Positions 1-9,565 are shown, numbered from the stretch's first letter. The stretch: 64,000 nucleotides of DNA from Bradyrhizobium jicamae (GCF_018130695.1 NZ_JAFCJX010000006.1:1-64000), one strand, 5' to 3'. Made by a program: numbers and translations. The notes: generated from the sequence alone by a model not told the origin.

Positions 1-600
1 ATCCGGCCTTCCCTGCGCGATGGCTTTACGGCTTATACGTGCTCGCCCTGGTGAGACTCTGCGTTTGTGCCACCATCATCCGCGATCGGCTTTGGGCCTC
101 TCATAGACTTGCCACCAGCATCGGGGCGGCAGGCCCACACGACTTCACCGTCCGCCCTGCGCGCACACGCCTGTCGCACGCCCGGCGGCCACCGCATCTT
201 CACCCACGTTCGTGGCGTTCGCGAGCGCCCCTCGTGTCGGGTGAGACGGGCCATTGTTAGCATAATCGGAAGTTCGTGTAAATCTGATTCTTTCTGCAAG
301 GCGACCTTGACACGGTTTTCTGATTTGCCCGTCGTGTCGAATTTGCCACAGTTCCTCCTACACTCCTGGCCGGGATTGACCCGAAATGACCGGAGCGGAC
401 TATGGTCCGCGATCAAAAAGGACGTTTGGTCGACCTAACGATCATACGTGGGAAACCATCATCACTATTATCGTCGCTCCGATCCCGACGAACAACTAAG
501 ACCCGTTGCAAGCCCCCTGCCTACGTCGCTCGCGACAAAGCAACAGACTATAAGCGGGCTTCCAGGTTTCTTCTCATTTCCGCCCAAGAGCGCTCTGCTT
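1..600. other. Gene-free left edge, probably partly a dispersed repeat
   Basis: No convincing coding frame is present; the open frames here are arginine-rich and unlike any family I recognise. The first ~280 bases resemble, from memory, an intergenic repeat seen many times in Bradyrhizobium genomes (the stretch around ggctttacggcttata at 20-36), so the window probably starts inside a repeat. A perfect 6-bp hairpin, gcggac/gtccgc, lies at 395-410 but has no T-tract. The remaining bases to 600 show nothing I can name. The repeat identity is recall, not a search result. Confidence 0.35.
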
Positions 601-1896
601 CTATCGCGCAAACTCCGGCTGCCAATCCCGCACCTCGCGCGCCGCCTTCGTCACCGCATCGATCGTCGTGAACGATGGCGCCTCCAGCATCATGCTGCGC
701 GCGAGCCGAAGAGCGCGCGCTTCGCAGATCGCGCGCTGCTTCTCGTCAGCGATGGCCTCGAAATCGAGATTGTGCGCGAGGCCGAGGATGCGCCGGATGG
801 TCTTGGCCGCGGCGAAGCCGACGGTGTCCTGGAACAACCGCGCCATATAGGCCTGCCGCTCGGTCTCCAGCCGCGCCGTCCCGGCTTCACCGGGGAAGAG
901 CGCGACCGGATAGCCGTCGCCCCTCGCCTCGCTCCGCCATAGCACCAGGAATTTGCGCGCGAATTCGCTCCAGACACCCTCGACCGTCTCCAGCACCCAG
1001 GCCTCGAACACCGCCCGGTCGCCCGGCGCGCGCTCATGCCCGGCGGAGGCCAGATAGGCCATCAGCAGGTTCGCGATGACGGCGCCGATGTCGAACCCCA
1101 TCGGACCGTAGAACGCGAATTCGGGATCGATCACCCGCGTCTGGTCTTGCGTGACCATGATCGAGCCGGTGTGGAGATCGCCATGGATCAGCGCCTCCGG
1201 GCTCGCCATGAATTTCAGCTTGAGACGGCTGATCGCGACATGCAGGTCGAGATCGTCGCGAAAGTCTTGCGCGGTCGCATCGAGCCAAGGCGTGGTCCAG
1301 CGGTTCTGCTCGGCCACGCGATAGGGATCGGTGAAGATCAGGTCCTCGGTGATCTTGCAGAGCGCATGGTTGCCGGCAAACGCCGCGATGCCCTCCTTTT
1401 TCTCGGCCGCTGTCAGCGCGAGGTCGGAGGAGAAGAACAGCGTGTTCGCCATGAAGGTCGAGATATCATCGACGAAGCGTGGATACCGGATGCCCTCGAT
1501 CAGGCCCCTGCGCATGATGATGTGCGGCGTCAGCAGCTCCATCGCGGTCAGCGCCAGCGCGCGGTCGTGATGCAGCACCGCCGGCACCAGTTGTCCCGTC
1601 AGCCGCGCCTGATGCACCAGCGCCAGATGCTCGTAATGGGCGCGCGACAGCGGCAGCGGCCAGCTCTCGCCGACCAGGCGGACATAGGGCAGCGCCTGCT
1701 TCACGGCGATGCCGCCGCGCGCGCCCTTGACGATGAAGACGAGGTTGAGATTGCCGTCACCGACCTCGGTGATCGCCCAGTCGGCCGCGGCGCCGCCGAG
1801 CTGCGCGGCGATGGCGGGGACATCAGCGAGATAGGCCCTCAGATCGGCTTCGTGGAGGATGCGGTAGGACGGGTCTTGCTGCTCCTTTGGTGCCAT
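601..1896 (-). CDS. mtnK: S-methyl-5-thioribose kinase
   Basis: Predicted to phosphorylate 5-methylthioribose to its 1-phosphate in the cytoplasmic methionine salvage pathway. The 431-residue product has the MtnK signature: a glycine-rich ATP loop EVGDGNLNLVF at about 44-54, a Lys at 66, the catalytic loop HGDLHTGSI at 238-246 and the metal-binding DPEFAFYG at 257-264. I start it at ATG 1896 because GGAGGAG sits just upstream and MAPKEQQ begins the conserved part; the frame stays open further upstream but that stretch is low-complexity and arginine-rich. The usual partner mtnA is not in the window and may lie to the left. The gene is divergent from folB. Confidence 0.93.
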   Translation of the reverse strand: MAPKEQQDPSYRILHEADLRAYLADVPAIAAQLGGAAADWAITEVGDGNLNLVFIVKGARGGIAVKQALPYVRLVGESWPLPLSRAHYEHLALVHQARLTGQLVPAVLHHDRALALTAMELLTPHIIMRRGLIEGIRYPRFVDDISTFMANTLFFSSDLALTAAEKKEGIAAFAGNHALCKITEDLIFTDPYRVAEQNRWTTPWLDATAQDFRDDLDLHVAISRLKLKFMASPEALIHGDLHTGSIMVTQDQTRVIDPEFAFYGPMGFDIGAVIANLLMAYLASAGHERAPGDRAVFEAWVLETVEGVWSEFARKFLVLWRSEARGDGYPVALFPGEAGTARLETERQAYMARLFQDTVGFAAAKTIRRILGLAHNLDFEAIADEKQRAICEARALRLARSMMLEAPSFTTIDAVTKAAREVRDWQPEFAR

Positions 1897-2170
1897 GGTC
1901 GCCTCCTCCGAATCTTGCGGGGCAAGGTTGATCCTCGCTCCCGTACCGGCTTGATCATAATCGCAAAATGTCTGCGGCGACCAGCGCTCAACTCTAGGCG
2001 CCGCGAGCACGCGCGATGCCGATTGTGGACGTTGCGGAAACTTGCTAGCTTGCGGCCTCTCGCGTGACTGGCGACATCGGATGGAGCACCATCGGGAAGC
2101 GCGAGGTATTAGCCGTTCGCCTGGGCAATTGGGAAAACTCCCAATCAAAACGCTTCGTCTGGAGCTGCCC

Positions 2171-2572
2171 ATGCTGACGTCGATCAAAATCACCGGACTG
2201 CAGACCTACGGCTATCACGGCCTGTTCGAGGAGGAACGAACCCTCGGACAAAAGTTCAATTTCGATATTTCGGCCACATTACGCGAGGTGCGGACCCACC
2301 TCGGTGACGATCTGGACTCATCCGTGCGATATGATGCCGTCGTCGATGAAGCCGTGCAGATTGCAGCGTCGAACAGGTTCCAGACCCTGGAGGCGCTCGG
2401 CGAGACGATCGCCATGGGCCTGCTGCGGCGCTTCGTCAGCATGGACAGCGTGACGGTCGCCGTTGCGAAATCCAGCCCGCCGATTGCTCATGCGATCGAA
2501 CAGGTCGGCGTCCAGGTCAGCCTGCAGCGCACGGATCTTGCGACAATCGATGGGGAGATCGCCGGCGCCTGA
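2171..2572 (+). CDS. folB: Dihydroneopterin aldolase
   Basis: Converts 7,8-dihydroneopterin to 6-hydroxymethyl-dihydropterin and glycolaldehyde in folate synthesis. The 133-residue protein has the FolB pattern GYHGLFEEE at 14-22 and the conserved lysine K100 in VAKSSPP; a Glu at about 21-22 and Lys100 match the catalytic pair known in this family. ATG 2171 is preceded by GGAG with a 6-base gap, and gives a normal FolB length; the open frame extends upstream but without conserved sequence. It stands alone here, without folP or folK, so it may be one of several FolB-like copies in the genome. Confidence 0.88.
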   Translation: MLTSIKITGLQTYGYHGLFEEERTLGQKFNFDISATLREVRTHLGDDLDSSVRYDAVVDEAVQIAASNRFQTLEALGETIAMGLLRRFVSMDSVTVAVAKSSPPIAHAIEQVGVQVSLQRTDLATIDGEIAGA

Positions 2573-2582
2573 AGCGGGTCAA

Positions 2583-2930
2583 TTATTCCCGCTCGAGGAA
2601 GTTCGAGCCGATGTCGGCTTTCTTCTTCAGCGGATCGTAGTCGCAGTAAACGCTGTCGGCGACCAGCGTGTAGCTTGCGATGATGGTGTCCTTGCTTGGC
2701 TTGACCGAACTGAGCCCGATTGCCGCGGCCTGTTTGGCGCCGTTCCATTTGAACGGCGTCGTGCTCTGCGCACGCTCGCAGGCCGCGACTGCGTCGGCGA
2801 AGACGGCGCTTTCGACGAAGGCTTTCACGGTGCGGAGCTGCCCGAGCGTCTTCCAGTTGGCGTAGAATGAGCCGGCAAGGCCGGCGCCAAGCAGGATGAA
2901 AAGCGCGATTGCGATCCTCTGGAAATTCAT
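2583..2930 (-). CDS. Small exported or membrane-anchored protein, unknown function
   Basis: A 115-residue product starting MNFQRIAIALFILL, which is a positively charged start followed by a hydrophobic helix to about residue 24, so either a Sec signal or an N-terminal anchor. The rest is soluble, with a pair of cysteines (one in the ACERA stretch near 50, one in VYCDYD near 94) that could form a periplasmic disulphide. I do not recognise the family. It converges on folB, their stops being about 10 bases apart. Start ATG 2930 gives a full signal-like segment with a GGGGAGG-like site upstream. Confidence 0.7.
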   Translation of the reverse strand: MNFQRIAIALFILLGAGLAGSFYANWKTLGQLRTVKAFVESAVFADAVAACERAQSTTPFKWNGAKQAAAIGLSSVKPSKDTIIASYTLVADSVYCDYDPLKKKADIGSNFLERE

Positions 2931-3008
2931 TCGCCTCCCCCCAAAGACTGGTGTCGAATTCTAGAGGCGCGGTCAGGCGAGATCAAATGGCGCGGCGACG
3001 GGACTGCG

Positions 3009-3163
3009 CCCCCTCGCCCCGCACTTGCGGGGAGAGGGTTGGGGTGAGGGGCTTCCATCCGGCGAGCACTGCCGTTGTAGTTGGTCTCGTGCCTCGCCCC
3101 TCACCCGAATTCTCGCTTTGCGAGAATTCGACCTCTCCCCGCAAAAGGGCGGGGAGAGGTGAA
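3009..3163. repeat. Nested inverted intergenic repeat
   Basis: Mirror-image blocks flank a short centre: the left block has ccccgcacttgcggggagagg and ggggtgagggg, the right block cgcccctcaccc and cctctccccgc. A perfect inner hairpin gaattctcg/cgagaattc lies at about 3109-3129. It fills the gap between the small exported protein and the DUF1467 gene. This looks like a dispersed palindromic element of the type frequent in Bradyrhizobium; the dispersal is recalled, only the palindromes are seen. Confidence 0.65.
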
Positions 3164-3176
3164 GCCGAGCCCGCTG

Positions 3177-3452
3177 CTAAAACGGCGTCCCCATCAGCCT
3201 GGCGAGCCGGTCGATGTTGAGATAGCCGGCGTGGTAGGCCCACATGCCCGCAGCAAAGAACACGGTCGAGAGGATCGTGGTCCACAGCAGCTTCTTGCCC
3301 ATCCGCGCCAGGATCGGCGCGCCGGGATCGGTGCCGGGGGCACCGACATTGTCCTCGTGCTGGCTGCGCACGCCGAACGGCAAGGTCAGGAACAACACGA
3401 GCCACCACACCACGAAGTAGATCGCGACCGCGGTGGAGATCTGGTACGCCAT
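3177..3452 (-). CDS. DUF1467 family membrane protein
   Basis: A 91-residue protein with two predicted membrane helices (about 6-24 and 54-75) separated by a polar loop containing RSQHEDNVGAPGTDPGAP, which is the recognisable DUF1467 pattern. Function is unknown. It is the last gene of the long nuo-birA-rnj-mce unit, 4 bases after the mce stop, and this order (rnj, mce, DUF1467) is usual in alphaproteobacteria. The two-helix topology suggests an inner-membrane accessory protein. Confidence 0.82.
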   Translation of the reverse strand: MAYQISTAVAIYFVVWWLVLFLTLPFGVRSQHEDNVGAPGTDPGAPILARMGKKLLWTTILSTVFFAAGMWAYHAGYLNIDRLARLMGTPF

Positions 3453-3456
3453 CGCC

Positions 3457-3861
3457 TCAGGCCTGCTCGATCTCGACCAGCGCGCCCGAAAAATCCTTCG
3501 GGTGGAAGAACAACACCGGCTTGCCGTGGGCGCCGATCCTGGGCTGGCCGTCGCCGAGCACGCGGGCGCCGCCGGCGATCATCTGGTCGCGCGAGGCGAT
3601 GATATCGACCACCTCGTAGCAGACGTGATGGATGCCGCCGTCGGCATTGCGTTCGACGAATTTGGCGATCGGCGAGGCCTCGCCGAGCGGCTCGATGAAC
3701 TCGATCTTGGTGTTCGGCAAGGTGACGAACACGGTAATTACGCCATGCTCCGGCAGCGGCACCGCATCGGAAATCGGTGCATTGAATGCCGTGCCGTAGA
3801 TTTTTGCGGCTTGCCTTGCATCCTTGACTGCGATGGCGACGTGATTGAGCCGACCCAGCAT
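3457..3861 (-). CDS. mce: Methylmalonyl-CoA epimerase
   Basis: Interconverts (R)- and (S)-methylmalonyl-CoA in propionyl-CoA and odd-chain fatty acid metabolism. The 134 residues form two glyoxalase (VOC) beta-alpha-beta modules. Likely metal ligands are His7 (NHVAIAV), His79 (HHVCYEV) and Glu130 (ALVEIE), as expected for this family. Length is typical. It follows rnj after about 108 bases that contain a palindromic repeat, and is followed 4 bases later by the DUF1467 gene. Confidence 0.92.
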   Translation of the reverse strand: MLGRLNHVAIAVKDARQAAKIYGTAFNAPISDAVPLPEHGVITVFVTLPNTKIEFIEPLGEASPIAKFVERNADGGIHHVCYEVVDIIASRDQMIAGGARVLGDGQPRIGAHGKPVLFFHPKDFSGALVEIEQA

Positions 3862-3879
3862 GTTCGTCTCCCTGTTCTA

Positions 3880-3972
3880 AAGCGCGATCAGATTTTGCGT
3901 CACGCCTTGGCTCTTTTATTTGCGCATGATCTGTTCGGAAAACCGCTTCACACTTTTCCGGATCATGCGCTA
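3880..3972. repeat. Palindromic intergenic repeat, copy 1 (rnj/mce gap)
   Basis: Perfect 10-base arms gcgcatgatc (3922-3931) and gatcatgcgc (3961-3970) enclose ttcggaaaaccgcttcacac and a near-mirror ttttccg. A second member lies at 6458-6506 with the same arms and core. The right arm touches the TAG stop of rnj (3970-3972). Such elements form strong hairpins in mRNA and may stabilise or separate parts of the transcript; that role is inference. Confidence 0.8.
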
Positions 3973-5640
3973 GACCGTCAGCACGTGGACGTAGCAGAGC
4001 GGCTTCTTGCCCCACTGCTCGTTCAGCACCGCCCGCACCGCGCGGCGCACCGATTCGCCGAGTGCATCCGGATCGCGCCGCCGCGCCTTCGGCAGGCCCT
4101 CGACGGTCGATACCACCACATCGAACACGATGTCGTCGAGCAGCTCGCCGGCCGCATTCTTCTCCGGCATGCCGACAAGATCAACCTCGGGATCGTCGAC
4201 GAGATCGCCCTTGTCGGTCACCGCGATCGCGACGAAGGCGCAGCCGGCGAAGGCCATCCGCCGCCGCTCCACCACGGCGCGGGATTTTGCATCCTCCAGG
4301 ATGATGCCGTCCTTGTAGAGCCGGCCGGCGGGCAATTCATCGATGATGCCGGGCTCGCCAGGGCCGAGCTTGACCAGATCGCCGTTCCGGCAGGTCAGCA
4401 CCTTCGGCACGCCGCAGGCGCGGGCGAGCTTGGCATGTTCGGCCAGATGCAGCGCCTCGCCATGGACGGGGATCAGCAATTGGGGGCGAACCCAGGAGAT
4501 CATGTCGCGCAGCTCGTCGCGGCGCGGATGGCCGGAGACATGGACCAGATGGTCGCGGTCGGTGATGATCTCGACGCCCTGCACCACCAGGCCGTTGATG
4601 ATGCCGCCGACCGCCTTCTCGTTGCCGGGAATGGTGCGCGAGGAGAAGATCACGGTGTCGCCCTTGTTGAGCGTCACCTGCGGATGATCATTGTTGGCGA
4701 TCCGCGCCAGCGCGGCGCGCGGCTCGCCCTGGCTGCCGGTGCACAGCGCCAGCACCTTGTCCGGCGGGAAGTGGCCGTAGACATCCATGCCGCGGAAGCG
4801 GTAGCCGCCGTCGAGATAGCCGCATTCGCGCGCCACCTGCACCGCGCGCTCCATGGCGCGGCCGACGATCACGACCTCGCGGTCGGCGGCGCGCGCGGCA
4901 TCCGCCACCGCCTTCACCCGTGCGACGTTGGAGGCAAAGGTGGTGACGGCCACCCGCCCCTTGGCCGCGCTGACCAGCTTCTTGATGGTGGCGGCGACCT
5001 CGGTCTCGGACGGCGAACGGCCGTCGCGCACCGCGTTGGTGGAATCGCCGACCAGCGCCAGCACGCCGGCATCGCCGAGCTCGCGCAGCCGCCGCTCGTC
5101 GGTCGGCGGGCCCAGAATCGGGGTCGGATCGATCTTCCAGTCGCCGGTGTGCAGGACGGTGCCAACCTCGGTGTGGATCGCCAGCGCATGGGATTCCGGA
5201 ATCGAATGCGCGACCGGAATGAACTCGACGTTGAACGGGCCGATATCGACCCGGCCGCCCGACGGGATCACGGTGACCGGAATTTTGGGCGGATTGCGCT
5301 CGGAGGCGCATTTGGCCTCGAACAGCGCCGCGCTGAACTGGGTCGCGTAGATCTTGCAGCCGAGCTTCGGCCAGAGATCGATGATCGCGCCAAAATGGTC
5401 CTCATGGGCGTGGGTCAGCACCAGGCCCATCAGATTGTCGCGCTGCTTCTCCAGGAAGCGGATGTCAGGCATGATCAGGTCGATGCCGGGCAGATGCTCC
5501 TCGTCGCCGAAGGAGACGCCGAGATCGACGGCCAGGAACGACCGCTGGTGGCGATTGCCGAGGCCGTAGATCGACAGGTTCATGCCGATCTCGCCGACAC
5601 CGCCGAGCGGCGCAAAGGTGAGCTCGTCGGGCCGCGCCAT
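3970..5640 (-). CDS. rnj: Ribonuclease J
   Basis: A 556-residue metallo-beta-lactamase/beta-CASP ribonuclease with endo- and 5'-exonuclease activity in mRNA decay and rRNA processing. The metal-binding HAHEDH sits at 77-82, followed by HTGDWKID, the beta-CASP segment with VSGHPRRDE, and LIPVHGE. Length fits RNase J. The ATG at 5640 overlaps the birA TGA by one base (TGATG), so translation is probably coupled. A palindromic repeat abuts the stop codon, an oddity for a gene whose product attacks structured RNA. Confidence 0.93.
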   Translation of the reverse strand: MARPDELTFAPLGGVGEIGMNLSIYGLGNRHQRSFLAVDLGVSFGDEEHLPGIDLIMPDIRFLEKQRDNLMGLVLTHAHEDHFGAIIDLWPKLGCKIYATQFSAALFEAKCASERNPPKIPVTVIPSGGRVDIGPFNVEFIPVAHSIPESHALAIHTEVGTVLHTGDWKIDPTPILGPPTDERRLRELGDAGVLALVGDSTNAVRDGRSPSETEVAATIKKLVSAAKGRVAVTTFASNVARVKAVADAARAADREVVIVGRAMERAVQVARECGYLDGGYRFRGMDVYGHFPPDKVLALCTGSQGEPRAALARIANNDHPQVTLNKGDTVIFSSRTIPGNEKAVGGIINGLVVQGVEIITDRDHLVHVSGHPRRDELRDMISWVRPQLLIPVHGEALHLAEHAKLARACGVPKVLTCRNGDLVKLGPGEPGIIDELPAGRLYKDGIILEDAKSRAVVERRRMAFAGCAFVAIAVTDKGDLVDDPEVDLVGMPEKNAAGELLDDIVFDVVVSTVEGLPKARRRDPDALGESVRRAVRAVLNEQWGKKPLCYVHVLTV

Positions 5641-6446
5641 CAGACAGCTCCCGCGGAGGCGGCATTGCCGAAGTGGACCTCGCCGGCGGTGACCGGCATC
5701 AGCCTGCCGTCGGCGGTGCGCACCATCAGGCAGCCGGTGTCGTCGATCGTGTCGAAGGTGCCTTCCAGCGTCGCTTGCCCGGTGCGAACTGCGATCTTCT
5801 CGCCGAGGCCCGCGGCACGCTCCAGCCAGAGACGGCGGATCTCGCCAAAGCCGCGGCCATTGTCCCAGATGCCGCGGAATTCGACCCAGGCGTCCGACAG
5901 CGCGGCGAACAGCTCCTCCGCGCTGATCTGCACGCCAAGGGCTGCGAGCGACACGGCGGGCGTCGGGGTGCCCTCAGGCGCGGCCACGACATTGGTGCCC
6001 ATGCCGGCAACAACGGCCAGCCGGTCACCGACGGCCTCGGCCTCCAGCAGAATGCCGGTGAGCTTCCTGCCGTCAGCGAGCACGTCGTTCGGCCATTTCA
6101 GCGTGTATTTCGGCGCGCTCGGGCCAAGCCGAAGCACGGCCTCGACGCTGACCTTCTGCAGCGCCGCCTCCAGCGCAAGGCCGGCGGCAAAGCCGAGCGT
6201 CGCGGCCACAGCCGGCTGCACGTCCATCACCTCGAGAATGGAGCTTGCGAGGTTGCCGCGCGGCGCGATCCAGGCCCGCTGGCGGCGACCGCGGCCTGCG
6301 GTTTGCTCAGTCGTGACAAACCACATCGGCCCGCGCTCGCCCTGGCGGGCACACGCCATGGCTTCCACATTGGTCGAACCGATCTGATCGTAAGCGGCGA
6401 GCCGATAGCCCGCCGATGAGGCCCGGGGTCCGAGCGCGAAGGTCAT
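5640..6446 (-). CDS. birA: Biotin--[acetyl-CoA-carboxylase] ligase
   Basis: Attaches biotin to the carboxyl carrier protein of biotin-dependent carboxylases via biotinyl-AMP. The 268-residue product has GSTNVEAM near 23, the biotinyl-AMP loop AGRGRRQRAW near 48 and KWPNDVLADGRKLTGILLE near 115-135, followed by an SH3-like C-terminal domain. There is no N-terminal helix-turn-helix, so it is a ligase only and not a repressor. ATG 6446 follows a palindromic repeat that separates it from nuoN. Being next to nuo and rnj is usual in Rhizobiales. Confidence 0.92.
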   Translation of the reverse strand: MTFALGPRASSAGYRLAAYDQIGSTNVEAMACARQGERGPMWFVTTEQTAGRGRRQRAWIAPRGNLASSILEVMDVQPAVAATLGFAAGLALEAALQKVSVEAVLRLGPSAPKYTLKWPNDVLADGRKLTGILLEAEAVGDRLAVVAGMGTNVVAAPEGTPTPAVSLAALGVQISAEELFAALSDAWVEFRGIWDNGRGFGEIRRLWLERAAGLGEKIAVRTGQATLEGTFDTIDDTGCLMVRTADGRLMPVTAGEVHFGNAASAGAV

Positions 6447-6457
6447 GTTGATCTTTG

Positions 6458-6506
6458 GCGCATGATCATCTCCGAAAACCGGTCTCCACTTTTCGGGATC
6501 ATGCGC
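6458..6506. repeat. Palindromic intergenic repeat, copy 2 (nuoN/birA gap)
   Basis: Same family as 3922-3970: arms gcgcatgatc (6458-6467) and gatcatgcgc (6497-6506) around tccgaaaaccggtctccact and tttcggg. It ends 1 base from the nuoN stop at 6508 and lies 11 bases before the birA start, so it fills almost the whole gap between the two genes. Confidence 0.8.
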
Positions 6507-6507
6507 G

Positions 6508-7944
6508 TTAAAAGAGCGACTTTGCCGCGGCCGCGGCGCCACTGACCAGCGGTCCCGGATAGACCCAGAAGAAGATGACGAAGATACCGGCCACCGCCAG
6601 CACGACGCGCAACTCAAGGCGCATCGGATCGAGCTTCGGCAGGGGCTCCTCGAAGTACATCACCTTGACGATCGACAGATAGTAGAACGCGCCCACCACG
6701 CTGGTCAGCACGCCGATGACAGCCAGCGTGAACAGGTTCGCCTTGATGGCGGCGACGAAGACGTACCATTTGGCGAAGAAGCCGGCGAGCGGCGGCACGC
6801 CGGCCAGCGAAAACAGCAGCATCGCGAACACGAAGGCAAGCAGCGGGTTGGTGCGCGACAGCCCGGCGAAATCGCTGATCTGCTCCACGGCCTGGCCGTT
6901 GCGCTTCATCGCCAGGATGATGGCGAAGGTACCGAGCGTCATCGCCACGTAGATCGCGACATAGGTCAGCACGCCCTGCGCGCCTTCGACGGTGCCGGAG
7001 GCAAGGCCGACCAGCGCAAAGCCCATATGGCCGATCGAGGAATAGGCCATCAGGCGCTTGATGTTGGTCTGGCCGATCGCGGCGAACGAGCCCAGCGCCA
7101 TCGAGGCGATCGCCACGAACACCAGGATCTGCTGCCACTGGGTGACGATGCCCGGAAACGCCGTCAGCGTCGCGCGGGTGAACACGGCGAGCGCTGCGAC
7201 CTTCGGGGCCGAGGCGAAGAACGCGGTCACCGGCGTCGGCGCGCCCTCATAGACATCGGGCGTCCACATGTGGAACGGCACCGCGGAGACCTTGAAGCAG
7301 AGGCCGGCGAGCAGGAAGACCAGGCCGAACACGATGCCGACGCTGCCGGTCGTGGCAGCCGCTGCGATGCCCGCGAAGCTGACGGTGCCGGTGAAGCCGT
7401 AGATCAGCGATGAGCCGTAGAGCAGCATGCCCGACGACAGCGCGCCGAGCACGAAATACTTCAGGCCGGCTTCGGTCGACTTGGCGTTGTCGCGGTGGCT
7501 GGAGGCCACGACATAGAGCGCAAGGCTCATCAGCTCGAGGCCGAGATAGAGCGAGATCAAATCGCCGGCCGAGATCAGCACCATCATGCCGAGCGTCGAC
7601 AGCAGCACCAGGATCGCGAACTCGAAGATTCGCCGCGACGGATCGGACAGGAATTCGGTCGCCAGGATCAAGGTCACGCCCGAGCCGATCAAAGCGAGGA
7701 TCTTCAGGAAGCGGGCAAAATCGTCGACGATGAAGCTGCCGCCGAAGGTCACGAGCTTGCCGGCCGGCAGGGTCAGCTCCAGGATGCCGGTCAGGATCAG
7801 CAAGAGCACGGAGAGCGCGGTGACGAGCCGTGTCGTCCCCTGCCCGCGGTACGCGCCGAGCATCAACAGCACCATGGCGCCGACCGCGAGCACGAGCTCC
7901 GGCAGCACCGGCTGCAACTGATAACCTGCGGTCGAAAAGCCCAT
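6508..7944 (-). CDS. nuoN: NADH-quinone oxidoreductase subunit N
   Basis: Antiporter-like membrane subunit of respiratory Complex I, taking part in proton translocation. The 478 residues are almost wholly hydrophobic helices with the Mrp-type core; conserved charges include the Glu in LYLGLELMSL near 135 and Lys in LCFKVSAVPFHMWTPDVYEG near 220-235. Length is normal. It is the last nuo gene, about 105 bases after nuoM, and is followed by the palindromic repeat and birA. Confidence 0.96.
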   Translation of the reverse strand: MGFSTAGYQLQPVLPELVLAVGAMVLLMLGAYRGQGTTRLVTALSVLLLILTGILELTLPAGKLVTFGGSFIVDDFARFLKILALIGSGVTLILATEFLSDPSRRIFEFAILVLLSTLGMMVLISAGDLISLYLGLELMSLALYVVASSHRDNAKSTEAGLKYFVLGALSSGMLLYGSSLIYGFTGTVSFAGIAAAATTGSVGIVFGLVFLLAGLCFKVSAVPFHMWTPDVYEGAPTPVTAFFASAPKVAALAVFTRATLTAFPGIVTQWQQILVFVAIASMALGSFAAIGQTNIKRLMAYSSIGHMGFALVGLASGTVEGAQGVLTYVAIYVAMTLGTFAIILAMKRNGQAVEQISDFAGLSRTNPLLAFVFAMLLFSLAGVPPLAGFFAKWYVFVAAIKANLFTLAVIGVLTSVVGAFYYLSIVKVMYFEEPLPKLDPMRLELRVVLAVAGIFVIFFWVYPGPLVSGAAAAAKSLF

Positions 7945-8050
7945 GATATCGTCCTAATCGAGAACCCCAACTCAGATCGAGGTTCTTACCTTTTTGTTTG
8001 ACGCGTTTTCTTCACGCGAACCGGGTGCCACTTCGCTTGAAAACGCTACG

Positions 8051-9565
8051 CTATTGAGCAACCAGCGCGGCTGCCTTCACGGCAGTCACGGCGGTATTGT
8101 AATTGTTGACGAGCTGCTGGACCGAGGCCGCCGACATGTCGAGCACCGGCTTCGGATAGACGCCGAACAGGATGGTCAGCGCGACCAGCGGGAACAGCAC
8201 CAGGCCCTCGCGGAAGGTCAGATCCTTGATGCTGGCGAGCGAGGGCTTGACCAGCGCGCCGAACACCACCTTGCGGTAGAGCCAGAGCGCGTAGCCGGCC
8301 GACAGGATCACGCCGAAGGTGGCGAAGAACGTGGTCGGCAGCGACACCTTGAAGGTGCCGAGCAAGGTCATGAACTCGCCGACGAAGCCGGACGTGCCGG
8401 GCAGGCCGACATTGGCCATGGTGAAGACCATGAACACGAAGGCATAGAGCGGCATCCGGTTGACCAGGCCGCCATAGGCCGCGATCTCGCGGGTGTGCAT
8501 GCGGTCGTAGACGATGCCGACACAGAGGAACAGCGCGCCGGAGACGATGCCGTGCGAGATCATCTGGAACATGCCGCCCGCGACGCCCTGCGTCGTCACC
8601 GCGAAGATGCCCATGGTGACGAAGCCCATATGCGCGACGGAGGAATACGCGATCAGCTTCTTCACGTCCTCCTGCATCAGCGCCACCAGCGAGGTGTAAA
8701 TGATGGCGATGACCGAGAGCGTGAACACGAACGGCGCGAAGTCGTGGCTGGCCAGCGGGAACATCGGCAGCGAGAAGCGCAGGAAGCCGTAGCCGCCCAT
8801 CTTCAAGAGGATCGCGGCCAGCACGACCGAGCCCGCGGTCGGCGCCTCGACGTGCGCGTCCGGCAGCCAGGTGTGCACCGGCCACATCGGCATCTTTACC
8901 GCAAAGGAGGCGAAGAAGGCGAGCCACGCCCAGGTCTGCATGTTGCGCGGCACCGCCGTGTGCATCAGCGTCGGAATGTCTGTCGTGCCGGCATTCCAGT
9001 ACAGCGCCATGATGGCGAGCAGCATCAGGACCGAGCCGAGCAGCGTGTAGAGGAAGAACTTGAACGAGGCATAGACCCGGCGCGGGCCGCCCCAGACGCC
9101 GATGATCAGGAACATCGGGATCAGGCCGCCCTCGAAGAACAGGTAGAACAGCACGAGGTCGAGCGCCGAGAAGGTGCCGACCATCAGCGTTTCCAGGATC
9201 AGGAACGCCATCATGTATTCGCTGACTCTCGATGTCACCGACTTCCAGCTCGCGATGATGCAGAACGGCATGATCGCGGTGGTCAGGATGATCAGCGGCA
9301 GCGAGATGCCGTCGACGCCCATGTGGTAGGTGATGCCGGTGGCGAGCCAGGACGCCTTCTCGACGAACTGGAACTCGGTCTGCACGGGATCGAAGCGTGC
9401 CACCAGGATCAGCGACACCACGAAGGTGATCAGCGTGGTCCACAGCGAAATCCAGCGCGCGGTGCGGTTGGCGGTCTCGTCGCCTCCCCGCGCCAGCAGG
9501 TAGACCAGGATCGCGCCGAGCGCCGGCAGGAAGGTCGTGACGGAAAGGATTGGCCAGGTTGTCAT
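8051..9565 (-). CDS. nuoM: NADH-quinone oxidoreductase subunit M
   Basis: Second antiporter-like subunit of Complex I, 504 residues, with roughly 14 membrane helices. The family motifs [14 protein letters not shown] (including the buried Glu), [20 protein letters not shown] and [13 protein letters not shown] are present. Start ATG 9565 overlaps the nuoL TAA by one base, so the upstream extension of the open frame is not coding. C-terminal helices are complete. Confidence 0.96.
   Translation of the reverse strand: MTTWPILSVTTFLPALGAILVYLLARGGDETANRTARWISLWTTLITFVVSLILVARFDPVQTEFQFVEKASWLATGITYHMGVDGISLPLIILTTAIMPFCIIASWKSVTSRVSEYMMAFLILETLMVGTFSALDLVLFYLFFEGGLIPMFLIIGVWGGPRRVYASFKFFLYTLLGSVLMLLAIMALYWNAGTTDIPTLMHTAVPRNMQTWAWLAFFASFAVKMPMWPVHTWLPDAHVEAPTAGSVVLAAILLKMGGYGFLRFSLPMFPLASHDFAPFVFTLSVIAIIYTSLVALMQEDVKKLIAYSSVAHMGFVTMGIFAVTTQGVAGGMFQMISHGIVSGALFLCVGIVYDRMHTREIAAYGGLVNRMPLYAFVFMVFTMANVGLPGTSGFVGEFMTLLGTFKVSLPTTFFATFGVILSAGYALWLYRKVVFGALVKPSLASIKDLTFREGLVLFPLVALTILFGVYPKPVLDMSAASVQQLVNNYNTAVTAVKAAALVAQ

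Noticed and set aside
395..410. Perfect hairpin gcggac-tatg-gtccgc as a terminator
   Set aside because: No T-run on either strand and no gene ending next to it.
1897..2170. SAM-type riboswitch before mtnK
   Set aside because: I could not find paired segments or the conserved core of a SAM-I or SAM-II element in the leader.
3433..6387. A 984-codon open frame antisense to rnj and birA
   Set aside because: It is rich in His, Arg, Asp and Gln, has no family motif and lies opposite two well-supported genes. High GC suppresses stop codons in this frame.
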